Source: Halorussus sp. MSC15.2 | GTDB taxonomy: Archaea; Halobacteriota; Halobacteria; Halobacteriales; Haladaptataceae | Assembly: GCF_010747475.1 (NCBI RefSeq) | Contig: NZ_VSLZ01000009.1 | Location: 1 to 64,000 of the forward strand | Direction of reading: 5' to 3' | Length of the DNA stretch: 64,000 bases | Shown here: one piece after another, positions 44,758-52,526 of the stretch | Position numbering within the stretch: the stretch's first letter is position 1 | How the letters are laid out: each line of letters begins with the position of its first letter | The notes under the pieces: model-generated | What the model was told of the DNA's origin: nothing | Database searches by the model: none | Seen by the model: only the letters and a program-made list of their open reading frames with translations | Translations under genes and position numbers: made by a program

Positions 44758-44786
44758 GCGACGCCGACGGAGCGGACCGACGATGA
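44754..44786 (+). CDS. 10-codon mini-ORF bridging hel308 and cgi121
   Basis: ATG 44754 overlaps the hel308 TGA (ATGA), opens [10 protein letters not shown], and stops at TGA 44784-44786, which overlaps the cgi121 ATG at 44783 (ATGA again). Ribosomes could pass from hel308 to cgi121 by two termination-reinitiation steps. The peptide itself is unlikely to have a function. Confidence 0.4.
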   Translation: MSDADGADRR

Positions 44787-45340
44787 GACTCGTCGAAGGA
44801 CGCGCCGACATCGACGACCTCGACGCCTTCCTCGGAGATATCGGGGAAGTCGCCGACGAGTTCGACTGCGCGATTCAGGCGTTCGACGCCGATTACGTCC
44901 TCGGCCGCGACCACCTCCGGACGGCCGTCGAACGCGCCGACAGGGCCTTCGACCGCGGCGAGAACGTCGCCCGGGAGCGCGCCGTCGAGATTCTGCTGTA
45001 CGCCGCGGGACGGAGACAGATAGACCGCGCGTTCGCGATGGGCGTCTCGGAGGGCGAATCCGACGTCGTGGTCGTCGTCCACTCCCCGGACGGCGACGGA
45101 GAGTGCGAACGGGCGGCCGCGGACGCAGTCGCCGACTTGCTCGTGCCCGTGAGCGGAGACGCGGGCGCATCTGGAACTGGGGGCGAGGACGCGAGCGCGG
45201 GCACACTCGCGCCCGACCGTATCGACCGCGACGCCGTCAGGGAGTTCTTCGACGTGACCGAGACCGAACTGGACGCGACCGACGCGGAACTCGCCGACCT
45301 CGTACGCGAGCGGGTGGCCCTGCTGGACGTAGAGAAGTAG
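44783..45340 (+). CDS. cgi121: KEOPS complex subunit Cgi121
   Basis: A 185-residue subunit of the KEOPS complex (Kae1, Bud32, Cgi121, Pcc1), which makes t6A at position 37 of ANN-decoding tRNAs; Cgi121 binds the tRNA 3' end. Sequence marks: CAIQAFDADYVLGRDHLRTAVERADRAF and ARERAVEILLYAAGRRQIDRAFAMGVSEG. A Gly/Ala-rich acidic insertion (about 128-146) is probably a loop. hel308 next to cgi121 is a recurring archaeal arrangement. The ATG at 44783 is the conserved start; upstream in-frame codons from 44744 overlap hel308 and are not used. Confidence 0.92.
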   Translation: MRLVEGRADIDDLDAFLGDIGEVADEFDCAIQAFDADYVLGRDHLRTAVERADRAFDRGENVARERAVEILLYAAGRRQIDRAFAMGVSEGESDVVVVVHSPDGDGECERAAADAVADLLVPVSGDAGASGTGGEDASAGTLAPDRIDRDAVREFFDVTETELDATDAELADLVRERVALLDVEK

Positions 45341-45602
45341 CGTGAAGCGACGTCGTGGACTTTCGTCGCGGTCGGCGTCGGATGCTCGGATGGAGTGGAA
45401 CCGAGACGGTGAAGGATGTCTCTTCGGTGTCTAGTTTCCGAAAAGGCACCGGTGCGTACGGAGACGCAGCGATGCCACGTCTTACCCGTTACCCGTTCCG
45501 GTTACCATCTTGATACTGATACGTCTTGCGCTCGAAGCGAGACGAGAAGACGAACGCCACCCAGCCAGCAGGGTTACGGATATCACGACCCAATTCCCAG
45601 AC

Positions 45603-45980
45603 ATGGCCGACGAACCCGACGCCGAACGCGAACAGCGACACGCCCGCGAGCGCCAGCGCGAACGGACCGAGCGCGTCGAGGACATGCTCGGGGAGGCCGG
45701 GAAGATGCTCGGCGAACACAAGTATCCCGCGACGAGCGAGGAACTCGCCACCGAGTACGGCGACCAACCGCTCGACCTGCAGAACGAGACCGAGAGTCTG
45801 GGGAGCGTCTTCGACCGCCTCGTGGACGAGCGGTTCGAGTCGCCCGAGGAGGCCCGGGAAGCGGTGTACAACGAGATAACGGGAGAGGCCGCCGGTCCGG
45901 AGGAGTACAACGACGAGCGCGAAATCGCCGAACTTGACGAGAACGTCTCCGACGAGACCTCCGACGTGAACTCGAACTGA
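45603..45980 (+). CDS. DUF5789-like small acidic protein
   Basis: A 125-residue highly charged protein. A basic/acidic helix (REQRHARERQRERTERVEDMLGEAGKML) is followed by YPATSEELATEYGDQPLDLQNETESLGSVFDRLVDERFESPEEAREAVYNEI, a pattern I know from haloarchaeal DUF5789 (related to DUF2795) proteins. No function is known. The ATG at 45603 starts the charged helix. It stands alone, with 260 nt upstream and 370 nt downstream free of genes. Confidence 0.8.
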   Translation: MADEPDAEREQRHARERQRERTERVEDMLGEAGKMLGEHKYPATSEELATEYGDQPLDLQNETESLGSVFDRLVDERFESPEEAREAVYNEITGEAAGPEEYNDEREIAELDENVSDETSDVNSN

Positions 45981-46353
45981 GTCTCACGCTACCGGTCGTC
46001 GCTCCAGTCGAAACGAAGGGGTTAAATGGGAGGACGGCGCCGAGGCTGGGCGAGTGATTTAAGTCAGCAGTTACGCCCGAACCGTGTCTTTCCAGATTCA
46101 AGTGGGTGAGACTTTGTTCTTGCGGTCCTGAATCGATTGTCCGGTCGAGTAATCGGTGTATACTGCACGTCGGAGTGTGGCGATTCGTCCTTTCTAGTCG
46201 TTTTGGCGGCGTGGCTACCGACCCGACTTCGGTGACGATAGTCGCGTCGCCCGGACGGTCGCTGTTCGAGACGACGGCCGACCGAACCTGTCGGGAACGA
46301 AACGGTTGCAACAGTGTCGGGGAACTTAACAGACGGAACGCTTCCCCAGACAC
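45981..46353. other. Intergenic region without a supported gene
   Basis: Open frames of 124 and 154 codons cross this region on the two strands, but both are rich in Arg, Ser and Cys and low in acidic residues, unlike genes here. The only signals seen are near its right end, where a TATA element (46324-46330) serves the small zinc-finger gene. Confidence 0.5.
46324..46330 (+). promoter_or_regulatory. TATA box of the small zinc-finger gene
   Basis: acttaac is centred 27 nt before the GTG at 46354. Confidence 0.55.
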
Positions 46354-46500
46354 GTGGTGGTCTACCAGTTGGAATGCGCAGACTGCGGAGAGTTGCGCGT
46401 CGGCAGAGAAACCGACGAGGGTATCCGCCCCGTTCGGGAAGACTGCCCGGAGTGCGGTACCTCCGAGTTCGACGTGTTAGCCCACGACTCCGAGGACTGA
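46354..46500 (+). CDS. CPxCG-type zinc-finger microprotein
   Basis: A 48-residue protein starting VVVYQLECADCGELRVG and containing CPECGTSEFDVLAHDSED at the end. Two CxxC pairs (CADCG and CPECG) about 29 residues apart form a zinc ribbon. Such CPxCG microproteins are numerous in haloarchaea, and some affect growth, motility or biofilm formation; the role of this one is unknown. The GTG at 46354 (or the next codon, GTG 46357) is chosen because of the TATA spacing. It is acidic at the C-terminus, in keeping with the proteome. Confidence 0.7.
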   Translation: MVVYQLECADCGELRVGRETDEGIRPVREDCPECGTSEFDVLAHDSED

Positions 46501-46685
46501 CCTGCGAGAAAACGACACAGTTCACCACGTCTCTCTTTTATAGAGGACGCTCTCCGCTCGGAGGGGGACGAGACTATCGAAGATGGAGAACGGAGTTAGT
46601 GAAAATTCTGCGACGGTAGGTACTACCGCGTGGCATCGTTCGGAACCACACGTCTGTCGGGTGAAACGGCGTGAAAATCGGGAGT

Positions 46686-46757
46686 AGTCCCACCAGGATT
46701 CGAACCTGGGTCGAAGCCCCCAGAAGGCTTCAGGATTGGCCACTACCCCATGGGACT
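46686..46757 (-). tRNA. tRNA-Gln (anticodon CTG)
   Basis: A 72-nt cloverleaf on the minus strand. The acceptor stem AGTCCCA/TGGGACT has 7 pairs. The anticodon stem AAGCC/GGCTT closes the loop TTCTGGG with anticodon CTG. The T arm is CCAGGTTCGAATCCTGG. CCA is not encoded and no intron is present. The CAG codon it reads is the common Gln codon here. This tRNA would be charged through Glu-tRNA-Gln amidation in archaea. Confidence 0.96.
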
Positions 46758-46900
46758 CTACACCCTCCGGTACTCGCCGGGGGAATGTAAGCGTTGCGCG
46801 TTCGCCGCCGAGTGGCAATAGTTCGCATGTGCTACCGAGTTCGTTCGTTAGGAGTGCATAAACCAACACCTACTTGCCGACCAAGTACCCACGTTCGTGT

Positions 46901-47527
46901 ATGTACATCGGACGATTCCTCGTCGTCGGCCCGCAAGTTGCGGCGTATCGCGTCTCGTCGCGGTCGTTCCCGAACCGGAAGATAATCGAGCGCGACGACG
47001 CGTTGACCGTCGCGCCGACCGAGGACGCACCCGAGACGGAGAACCCGTACATCTCGTACAACTGCGTCCGTAGCGTCGAACCTCGCTCGGCGGAGAGCGC
47101 GAACGAGCGACCGGGAACGCCGACCGCTGGCGGTTCGGTGGTCGTCGGGAACGGGTCGCACGTGGACCCCATCGCCGAGAAACTCGAACTCGGCTATCCC
47201 GCACGGGACGCACTCGCCGAGAGTCTGCTCGCACTCGACTACGAGAAGGACGACTACGACACGCCGCGAATCGCGGGGACCGTGGGCGAGGAGTCGGCGT
47301 TCGTCGGCATCGTGCGCGAGGACGCGCTGTTGGTCCGAGAGGTGACGACGCCGACGCTCGTCGCGACCTACGAGAGAGACGCGCCCGAGTCGTTCGACTT
47401 CGCGGCCGATACCGCCGCGGAGGCCGCCGCGGAGGCCTACGAACTCGACTTCGAGCATCCGGTCTGTGCCGCGGGAGTCGCGCGGACGGGCGAGGGGTTC
47501 GAGTTCGCCGTCGAGAACGGAGACTAA
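46901..47527 (+). CDS. purO: IMP cyclohydrolase, archaeal PurO type
   Basis: Closes the purine ring: FAICAR to IMP, the last step of de novo purine synthesis. The 208-residue protein has the family start [28 protein letters not shown] and the later segment [10 protein letters not shown]. PurO replaces the PurH cyclohydrolase domain in many archaea. The ATG at 46901 matches the family N-terminus, so the upstream ATG at 46874 is not used. It is upstream of, but not tightly linked to, the phosphoesterase gene. Confidence 0.9.
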   Translation: MYIGRFLVVGPQVAAYRVSSRSFPNRKIIERDDALTVAPTEDAPETENPYISYNCVRSVEPRSAESANERPGTPTAGGSVVVGNGSHVDPIAEKLELGYPARDALAESLLALDYEKDDYDTPRIAGTVGEESAFVGIVREDALLVREVTTPTLVATYERDAPESFDFAADTAAEAAAEAYELDFEHPVCAAGVARTGEGFEFAVENGD

Positions 47528-47578
47528 ATCGCACCGCCGGAGACTGGAATTAAGTCGCGGGGGTTCGAAGCTCCCGGT

Positions 47579-48238
47579 ATGCGAATCGGTGTTCTCTCTG
47601 ACGTCCACTCGAATCGAGTCGCGCTGGAGTCGGTCTTCGACGACATGCCCGACGTGGACGGACTCGTCTGCGCCGGCGACGTCGTCGGCTACAACCCGTG
47701 GCCGGCGGAGTGCGTCCGGATGATGCGCGAGCGCGAGATTCCGACAGTGATGGGCAATCACGACCGCGCCGTCGCCTCCGGCACCGCGTTCCGGTTCAAC
47801 CAGATGGCGAAGGCCGGCGTCGAACACGCCCGGGAGCGACTCTCGGACGACCAGTTAGACTGGCTTGCCGACCTCCCCGACGAGCGCCACGAGTTCGACG
47901 GCCGAGTCAAAATCGTCCACGGTCACCCCGACGACCCGGACCACTACACGATGCCCGAGGAGTTCTCGGCCGACCTGCTCGACGACGAAGACGTGCTCGT
48001 GATGGGCCACACTCACGTCCAGTACGCCGAAGAGTACGCCGACGGCGTGGTGATGAACCCCGGAAGCGTTGGCCAACCCCGCGACGGCGACCCGAGAGCG
48101 GCGTACGCGGTTCTGGACCTCGACGACCTGTCGGTCGAGCAGCGTCGCGTGGAGTACGACATCGAGACCGTCCGCCGGCAGGTCGAGGCGGTCGGACTGC
48201 CGAGCAAAATCGGGGCGCGACTCGAACGGGGGCAGTGA
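47579..48238 (+). CDS. Metallophosphoesterase family protein (YfcE-like)
   Basis: A 219-residue calcineurin-like phosphoesterase with all metal-site motifs: GVLSDVHSN (residues 4-12), CAGDVVGYNPWP, VMGNHDRAV, KIVHGHPDD and VMGHTHVQYAEEY, ending with NPGSVGQPRDGDPRAAYAVLDL. This is the compact YfcE/MJ0936 type, which acts on small phosphodiesters in vitro; the physiological substrate is unknown. Cytoplasmic. It lies 51 nt after purO and may share its transcript. Confidence 0.92.
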   Translation: MRIGVLSDVHSNRVALESVFDDMPDVDGLVCAGDVVGYNPWPAECVRMMREREIPTVMGNHDRAVASGTAFRFNQMAKAGVEHARERLSDDQLDWLADLPDERHEFDGRVKIVHGHPDDPDHYTMPEEFSADLLDDEDVLVMGHTHVQYAEEYADGVVMNPGSVGQPRDGDPRAAYAVLDLDDLSVEQRRVEYDIETVRRQVEAVGLPSKIGARLERGQ

Positions 48239-48330
48239 GTGACTCTGCGTCGGACGACGGGACCTCGGCAATCGGGGGTCGTTCGCACACCACCTGAAAG
48301 TTTTTACGAGTAGTCGGACACCCCTATTGT

Positions 48331-49089
48331 ATGCCGATTCCCAACTTCGGTGACAAGTACGACGCCGAGGCGCTGTTCTCACCCGCGGAGGCCGTCGGCG
48401 AGCAGGACGACGGTCTTCCGGACGTCCCTCCGGCCGTGATTCTCGGGTTTCAGGACGTGCTCTACGAGGAAGTAGCAGAGCGGACCGACGATACGGTGAA
48501 CGTCGTCAGGGGCCAGACGGTCCACCTCCTGAACGACGATGTCGGATTCATCGGGGATTTCGGTATCGGTGCCCCCGTGACCGCCACCATCACGGAAAAT
48601 CTGCTCGCGGCGGGTGCCGAGGTCGTCTGCATCCTCGGCGGTTGTGGCTGTCTCCAGCGGTCGATTCCGCCCAACGACGCCATCCTGCCGACGCGAGCGA
48701 TTCGCGACGAGGGAGTCTCGTACCACTACCTCCCGCCGGACGAGGAGGTACGGGCGACGCCCGAACTCGTGGACGCGCTGGACGCCTCGCTCTCGGACGC
48801 GGGCGTCGAGACCCACCGAGGCCCGACGTGGACGACGAGCGCCTACTACCGTGAGACGGTGCCCGAAATCGACCGGTACGCGGAGGAAGGCGTCGTCTCG
48901 CTCGGAATGGAGACTGCGGCGATGCTCGCGGTGGCCGAGTACCGCGACGCCGATGCGGCCGTCGTCCACGAAATCGGAGACCACCTGACGCCCGACGAGT
49001 GGGAGTCCGGCGTCGAACGCGAGGAGAACCTCGCCGAGTTCCTCGACCCGACCGTCGAGGCGCTTCGGCGGTACGTGGTCTCGGACTGA
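48331..49089 (+). CDS. Nucleoside phosphorylase (uridine phosphorylase-like)
   Basis: A 252-residue member of the PNP/UDP phosphorylase family: VGFIGDFGIGAPVTATITENLLAAGAEVVCILGGCGCLQRSIPPNDAILPTRAIRDEGVSYHYLPP, and VVSLGMETAAMLAVAEYRDADAAVVHEIGDHL with the conserved METAA ribose-binding glutamate. It splits nucleosides with phosphate in salvage or in the haloarchaeal pentose bisphosphate pathway. Whether the base is purine or pyrimidine cannot be read from the sequence. The ATG at 48331 follows a TATA-like tttttac (about 48301-48307). Confidence 0.88.
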   Translation: MPIPNFGDKYDAEALFSPAEAVGEQDDGLPDVPPAVILGFQDVLYEEVAERTDDTVNVVRGQTVHLLNDDVGFIGDFGIGAPVTATITENLLAAGAEVVCILGGCGCLQRSIPPNDAILPTRAIRDEGVSYHYLPPDEEVRATPELVDALDASLSDAGVETHRGPTWTTSAYYRETVPEIDRYAEEGVVSLGMETAAMLAVAEYRDADAAVVHEIGDHLTPDEWESGVEREENLAEFLDPTVEALRRYVVSD

Positions 49090-49185
49090 GGGGACGAAGC
49101 GCCTACTCTCGGAAACGGAGTCACCTGTTTCCGTGACACCGACGACTTCGGCAGGGATTAGGACGTGCCCGTTCAATGCCGGACC

Positions 49186-49431
49186 ATGCGAGTCGAGTTC
49201 GACCGAGACACCTGCACCGGGATGTTCCAGTGTACCGCCGAGTGGGACGCCTTCGAGGAGAATCGCGACGACGGCAAGGCCGACTTGCGCGACGCCGAGG
49301 AGGACGAGGCGGACCTGTTCGTGCGCGAGATACCCGAAGACGCCGAGTTCGACGCCAAGATGGCCGCCCGGGTCTGTCCGGTGGACGCCATCCGCGTGTA
49401 CGACGACGACGGCGAGCAGATAATCCCCTGA
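49186..49431 (+). CDS. Single-cluster ferredoxin with three cysteines
   Basis: An 81-residue acidic ferredoxin: VEFDRDTCTGMFQCTAEWD and ARVCPVDAIRVYDDDGEQIIP. The only cysteines are C10, C16 and C64; the place where [4Fe-4S] ferredoxins have Cys or Asp between C10 and C16 is Met13. This points to a [3Fe-4S] cluster, as in actinobacterial C-x5-C ferredoxins that serve P450s, but the partner is unknown. An acidic insertion (about 24-44) is haloarchaeal. It is monocistronic, with ATG 49186. Confidence 0.85.
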   Translation: MRVEFDRDTCTGMFQCTAEWDAFEENRDDGKADLRDAEEDEADLFVREIPEDAEFDAKMAARVCPVDAIRVYDDDGEQIIP

Positions 49432-49629
49432 ATCTGTCCGAACAGGGTGCGGTCGGTGAATGTCAGTATCTCCAGACGAAGCGGAGGGGTAGCGTGCCGT
49501 TACGGTGGGTGCTGGCGCACAGGGGTTGTCGGTGCTAAAGCAGTAGTTCAGTCGGTCTACAGCAGTAGCCCTACCGGTGCTACAACAGTCGCACCGATGG
49601 AAAACGAGTCGGACGCGAGCGTCGGTCGC

Positions 49630-49734
49630 TCACTCGGTCGTCGAATCCTCGACGCTCTCTTCCTCGTCGGCGTCGGGGTATAGCTGTTCCTCCCAGCTGT
49701 GTGCGTCACGGCGCACATCCCAGTAGTCGCTCAT
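49630..49734 (-). CDS. Possible 34-residue acidic protein
   Basis: A short frame beginning MSDYWDVRRDAHSWEEQLYP with an Asp/Glu/Thr-rich end. Its acidic composition and codon use fit this genome, unlike the overlapping plus-strand frame. A TATA-like gtttta (minus strand, about 49767-49773) lies about 35 nt upstream. I do not recognise the sequence, and at this size chance cannot be excluded. Confidence 0.4.
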   Translation of the reverse strand: MSDYWDVRRDAHSWEEQLYPDADEEESVEDSTTE

Positions 49735-49887
49735 GGTTCGAGCAATCCAACACTAGCTGTCGATTAGTAAAACCGTTGCGGGAATTCGAAATCCCCCGAG
49801 AAATCCGCTCTCTGGTATTACCTCGGAGCTTGAACGTGTGGAAACCCAACTTGAGCGACCGAAGTCCGATTGGACCGGCTGGAGACC

Positions 49888-50658
49888 TCACTCGAACGTC
49901 TTCTCCGCCCACTTCACCGCGTACTCCGCACCGTGGCTGCGATAGGCTCGCGTGTCGAGCGCTGCGAACGGTGCAGGGAGTTCGAGTCCGTGTTTGACCG
50001 CTGCGCAGGCGAACTCCGCCGCGTCCGCGAAGTCGGTCTCGTCGCGGGCCATCGACGACGGGAGTCCGTCGAGTCGAGGTTCGATACGCTCGCCCGCGTC
50101 CTGCCACGCCGCGAACAGACGGGGGAAGTCGTCGTCCCACTCCGCGAACACCTCGCGGGTGTGGAGTCCGACGTACGCGTCGTACAGCGCGGCCGCGATT
50201 TGGTAGACGCTGCCGCCGTCGAACGGGAGCGCGGCGTCGAGTTCGACGTATCGGTCCTCGAAGAATCCGAGGAAGTGTTCGGGGAGTTCCGTGCCGATTT
50301 CCACCAGCGCCTCCGCGAGCAGGAAGTCCACGAAGTCGTCGGGTGACCCCTGCACGCGGGCCTTCACGAACGCGACCGGCGGGTCGGTCTGGCGCGTCCA
50401 CGCGACGCTGCCGTCGCCGGGCATCCCCACCGTAAAGTCGGTGGAGGCGAACCGGCGGAGGAGTTCGGGCGCGTCCTCGGGAAGCCAGTCGTCCGGGTAC
50501 GCGAGCGGGTCGAGCGCGTCCACGAGCAGGCCGAGGTCTTCGGCGCGCGCGGGGTCGAGCGTCTCGAAGTCCGTCCCCGAGTCCAGCACCAGCGCGTCGG
50601 GCGCGTGGGCGTCCCGAACGTCGGCCACCTCCCTGGACAGCGACCGTTCTTCGAACAT
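49888..50658 (-). CDS. Haloarchaeal protein of unknown function
   Basis: A 256-residue acidic soluble protein, mostly helical (FVDFLLAEALVEIGTELPEHFLGFFEDRYVEL; VYQIAAALYDAYVGLHTREVFAEWDDDFPRLFAAWQDAGERI). Many Trp, Phe and Tyr residues suggest a compact globular fold. I recognise no motif or cofactor site. Its ATG overlaps the stop of a 30-residue membrane microprotein gene (TGATG), so it is translated from a two-cistron RNA. Confidence 0.78.
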   Translation of the reverse strand: MFEERSLSREVADVRDAHAPDALVLDSGTDFETLDPARAEDLGLLVDALDPLAYPDDWLPEDAPELLRRFASTDFTVGMPGDGSVAWTRQTDPPVAFVKARVQGSPDDFVDFLLAEALVEIGTELPEHFLGFFEDRYVELDAALPFDGGSVYQIAAALYDAYVGLHTREVFAEWDDDFPRLFAAWQDAGERIEPRLDGLPSSMARDETDFADAAEFACAAVKHGLELPAPFAALDTRAYRSHGAEYAVKWAEKTFE

Positions 50659-50750
50659 CAGGCGGCGAGCCAGAGGTTCGCGAGAAGTGCGACTGACAGA
50701 ATCGAGGTGATGCCGACCGTTGCGACGACGATTTTGGTTGCCTTGCTCAT
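50658..50750 (-). CDS. 30-residue single-helix membrane microprotein
   Basis: It begins MSKATKIVVATVGITSILSV and is one hydrophobic helix from about residue 7 to 30, with a short basic N-terminus, so it is an N-in membrane peptide. A TATA box (minus-strand gttttaag at 50774-50781) lies 28 nt before the ATG, and the stop overlaps the next ATG (TGATG). Both signals support it as the real first cistron of this transcript. Confidence 0.65.
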   Translation of the reverse strand: MSKATKIVVATVGITSILSVALLANLWLAA

Positions 50751-50773
50751 ACCGATTCGTTCGGACGCGAGCG

Positions 50774-50781
50774 CTTAAAAC
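50774..50781 (-). promoter_or_regulatory. TATA box of the microprotein transcript
   Basis: Minus-strand gttttaag is centred 28 nt before the ATG at 50750. Confidence 0.6.
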
Positions 50782-50829
50782 TGTCAGGTTTAGTCCGCGA
50801 GTCCGGATGCGACGCGCCGCGACTACTCG

Positions 50830-52308
50830 TCAGTCCGCACCGGTTCCGGCCCCGATATCGGACTCGCGGGCGACCTGCTTCCACTTGCCGGTCCAGAACC
50901 GGAAGACGTTGACACCGGCCCGGAGGTACATATCGCCGAGGATGGAGGCGTAGACCGCCACCAAACCCAAGCCGATACCCGGCGCGAACTGCCAGCCTGC
51001 TATCTCGAAGAGGGCGACCCCGGGCGCGACCGCGAGGAAGGCCACCGGAAGCTTGAACAGATAGGTCCCGGCGAACGCGCCGTAGAAGGGCCACCGCGTG
51101 TCGCCCGCGCCGCGCAGGCCCCCGCGCATCGTTCGGGAGACGCTGAACGCCGCGACGCCGAGACCGAACACGCGGACGAAGGTGACCGTGAGGTCGACGT
51201 GGTTGGTGCCGAACGCCACTGCGATTGGCCGGGCCGCCGCGAACAGCACCGCGCCGATGAGCAGTTGCGTCACGAGCGCGATTCGCAGGGTCTGCCAGCC
51301 GTACTCGGTGGCCTCGCCGTCGTTTCCGGCCCCGATGGACTGGCCGACCAGCGTCGAAGAGGCCGTAGAGTACCCCCACGCGGGCATCAGGGCGAGCAGC
51401 ATCACCCGCCGACCGATGGCGTAGGCCGCGACGACCGGCGTCCCGAGCGTGGTGAGGACCAGCAGGAAGGGGAACCGGCCGAGCGTCCGGGAGAGTCGAG
51501 TCCCCGCGAGCGGCAGGCCGACGCGGACGATTTCGGTCGCTATCGACCAGTCCCACTGCTTCCCGCCGAGCGGCAGACGGACCGAATACCGCCCCGAGAG
51601 GAGCGCGCCGGTGAAGATGACCGCCGCGAGGACGTTGGCGAGAGCAGTGCCCCACGCCGCGCCCGCGACGCCCAGTTTCGGGAACGGGCCGAACCCGAAG
51701 ATGAGGACCGCGTTGAGGAAGATGTTCGTCGGGAGTGTGAGCAGGCGGACGTACATCGGGGTTCGGGTGTCACCGACGCCCGCAAGCGCGCGGGCGGCTA
51801 TCATGCTCCAGAACCGGAACGAGACCGAGAGCATGATGATTTTGAGGTAGATAGCGCCGAGTCGGATGGTCTCGGGGTCGTCGGTCAGCACGTCTATCAT
51901 CGGTTCGGCGTACACCCACGTCGCCGCGGTGATGGGCACCGCGAGCAGGAGCGCCAACCAGAGCGACTGCTTGATGGTGAAGTTGGCCTTCTCGTGTTCG
52001 CCCGCGCCCTCGAAGCGCGAGACGACGCTGATAGTCCCGCTGGTCAGCGCCAGCGAGAGACCGAAGGGGATGAAGAAGTACTGGAAGCCGAGTTCGAGCG
52101 CGGCGACCGCCTCGTCGCCCAGCGCACGTCCGACCATGAAGAAGTCCGCGACCCGGAGCAGCGTCCGCATCCCGCCGGTGACCATCACCGGGACCGCGAG
52201 GTCGAACGCCTCCTCGCCCTTCTCGCGGTCGAGGAGACCGAGACGCGCCAGCGCTGCCGGAAAGAGAAACGCGACGCTGCGTGCTCGTCGCTTGGTATCG
52301 TCGAGCAT
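50830..52308 (-). CDS. MATE family efflux transporter
   Basis: A 492-residue membrane protein with 12 helices in two homologous halves, of the MatE/NorM-DinF family, which exports drugs or metabolites using Na+ or H+. Marks: LAVPVMVTGGMRTLLRVADFFMVGRALGDEAVAALELGFQYFFIPFGLSLALTSGTISVVSR in half one, and VRVGLPLAGTRLSRTLGRFPFLLVLTTLGTPVVAAYAIGRRVMLL in half two. The substrate is unknown. The ATG at 52308 is chosen over the in-frame TTG just before it. It lies 218 nt downstream of the aminotransferase stop, separated by a pyrimidine-rich spacer, so it is probably a separate transcript. Confidence 0.92.
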   Translation of the reverse strand: MLDDTKRRARSVAFLFPAALARLGLLDREKGEEAFDLAVPVMVTGGMRTLLRVADFFMVGRALGDEAVAALELGFQYFFIPFGLSLALTSGTISVVSRFEGAGEHEKANFTIKQSLWLALLLAVPITAATWVYAEPMIDVLTDDPETIRLGAIYLKIIMLSVSFRFWSMIAARALAGVGDTRTPMYVRLLTLPTNIFLNAVLIFGFGPFPKLGVAGAAWGTALANVLAAVIFTGALLSGRYSVRLPLGGKQWDWSIATEIVRVGLPLAGTRLSRTLGRFPFLLVLTTLGTPVVAAYAIGRRVMLLALMPAWGYSTASSTLVGQSIGAGNDGEATEYGWQTLRIALVTQLLIGAVLFAAARPIAVAFGTNHVDLTVTFVRVFGLGVAAFSVSRTMRGGLRGAGDTRWPFYGAFAGTYLFKLPVAFLAVAPGVALFEIAGWQFAPGIGLGLVAVYASILGDMYLRAGVNVFRFWTGKWKQVARESDIGAGTGAD

Positions 52309-52526
52309 CAACAGTACGCGTAGGGTGAGTCCGCCGAACCCTTCTTTCTATCGACTCTCCTCGCTCGAACGAACGTGGCGCGGGACGAGAAGAGACCGGA
52401 ACGAGAGGCGAAACGGGAGCGATACCAGAGCGGCAACGACAGCAAAAACAGCAACCACAGCGGCACGCAGAACGAAAGCGAGAGAGTCCGTGGACGGAGT
52501 AGTTCCACGGTCGGAGCAGTGGTGAC

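Noticed and set aside
46064-46528. 154-codon minus-strand ORF over the zinc-finger gene
   Set aside because: It is Arg/Ser-rich and non-acidic, and the plus-strand zinc-finger frame with two CxxC pairs explains the right part better.
49540-49600. Short CAGTAG-like repetition before the 34-codon ORF
   Set aside because: Only three or four irregular copies; not a tandem repeat or CRISPR array. No CRISPR, insertion sequence or integrase was found anywhere in the window.
52309-52526. 66-codon hydrophobic minus-strand ORF in the MATE-aminotransferase gap
   Set aside because: The hydrophobic residues come from a pyrimidine tract on that strand; no start signal is seen. The tract more likely helps terminate the aminotransferase transcript.
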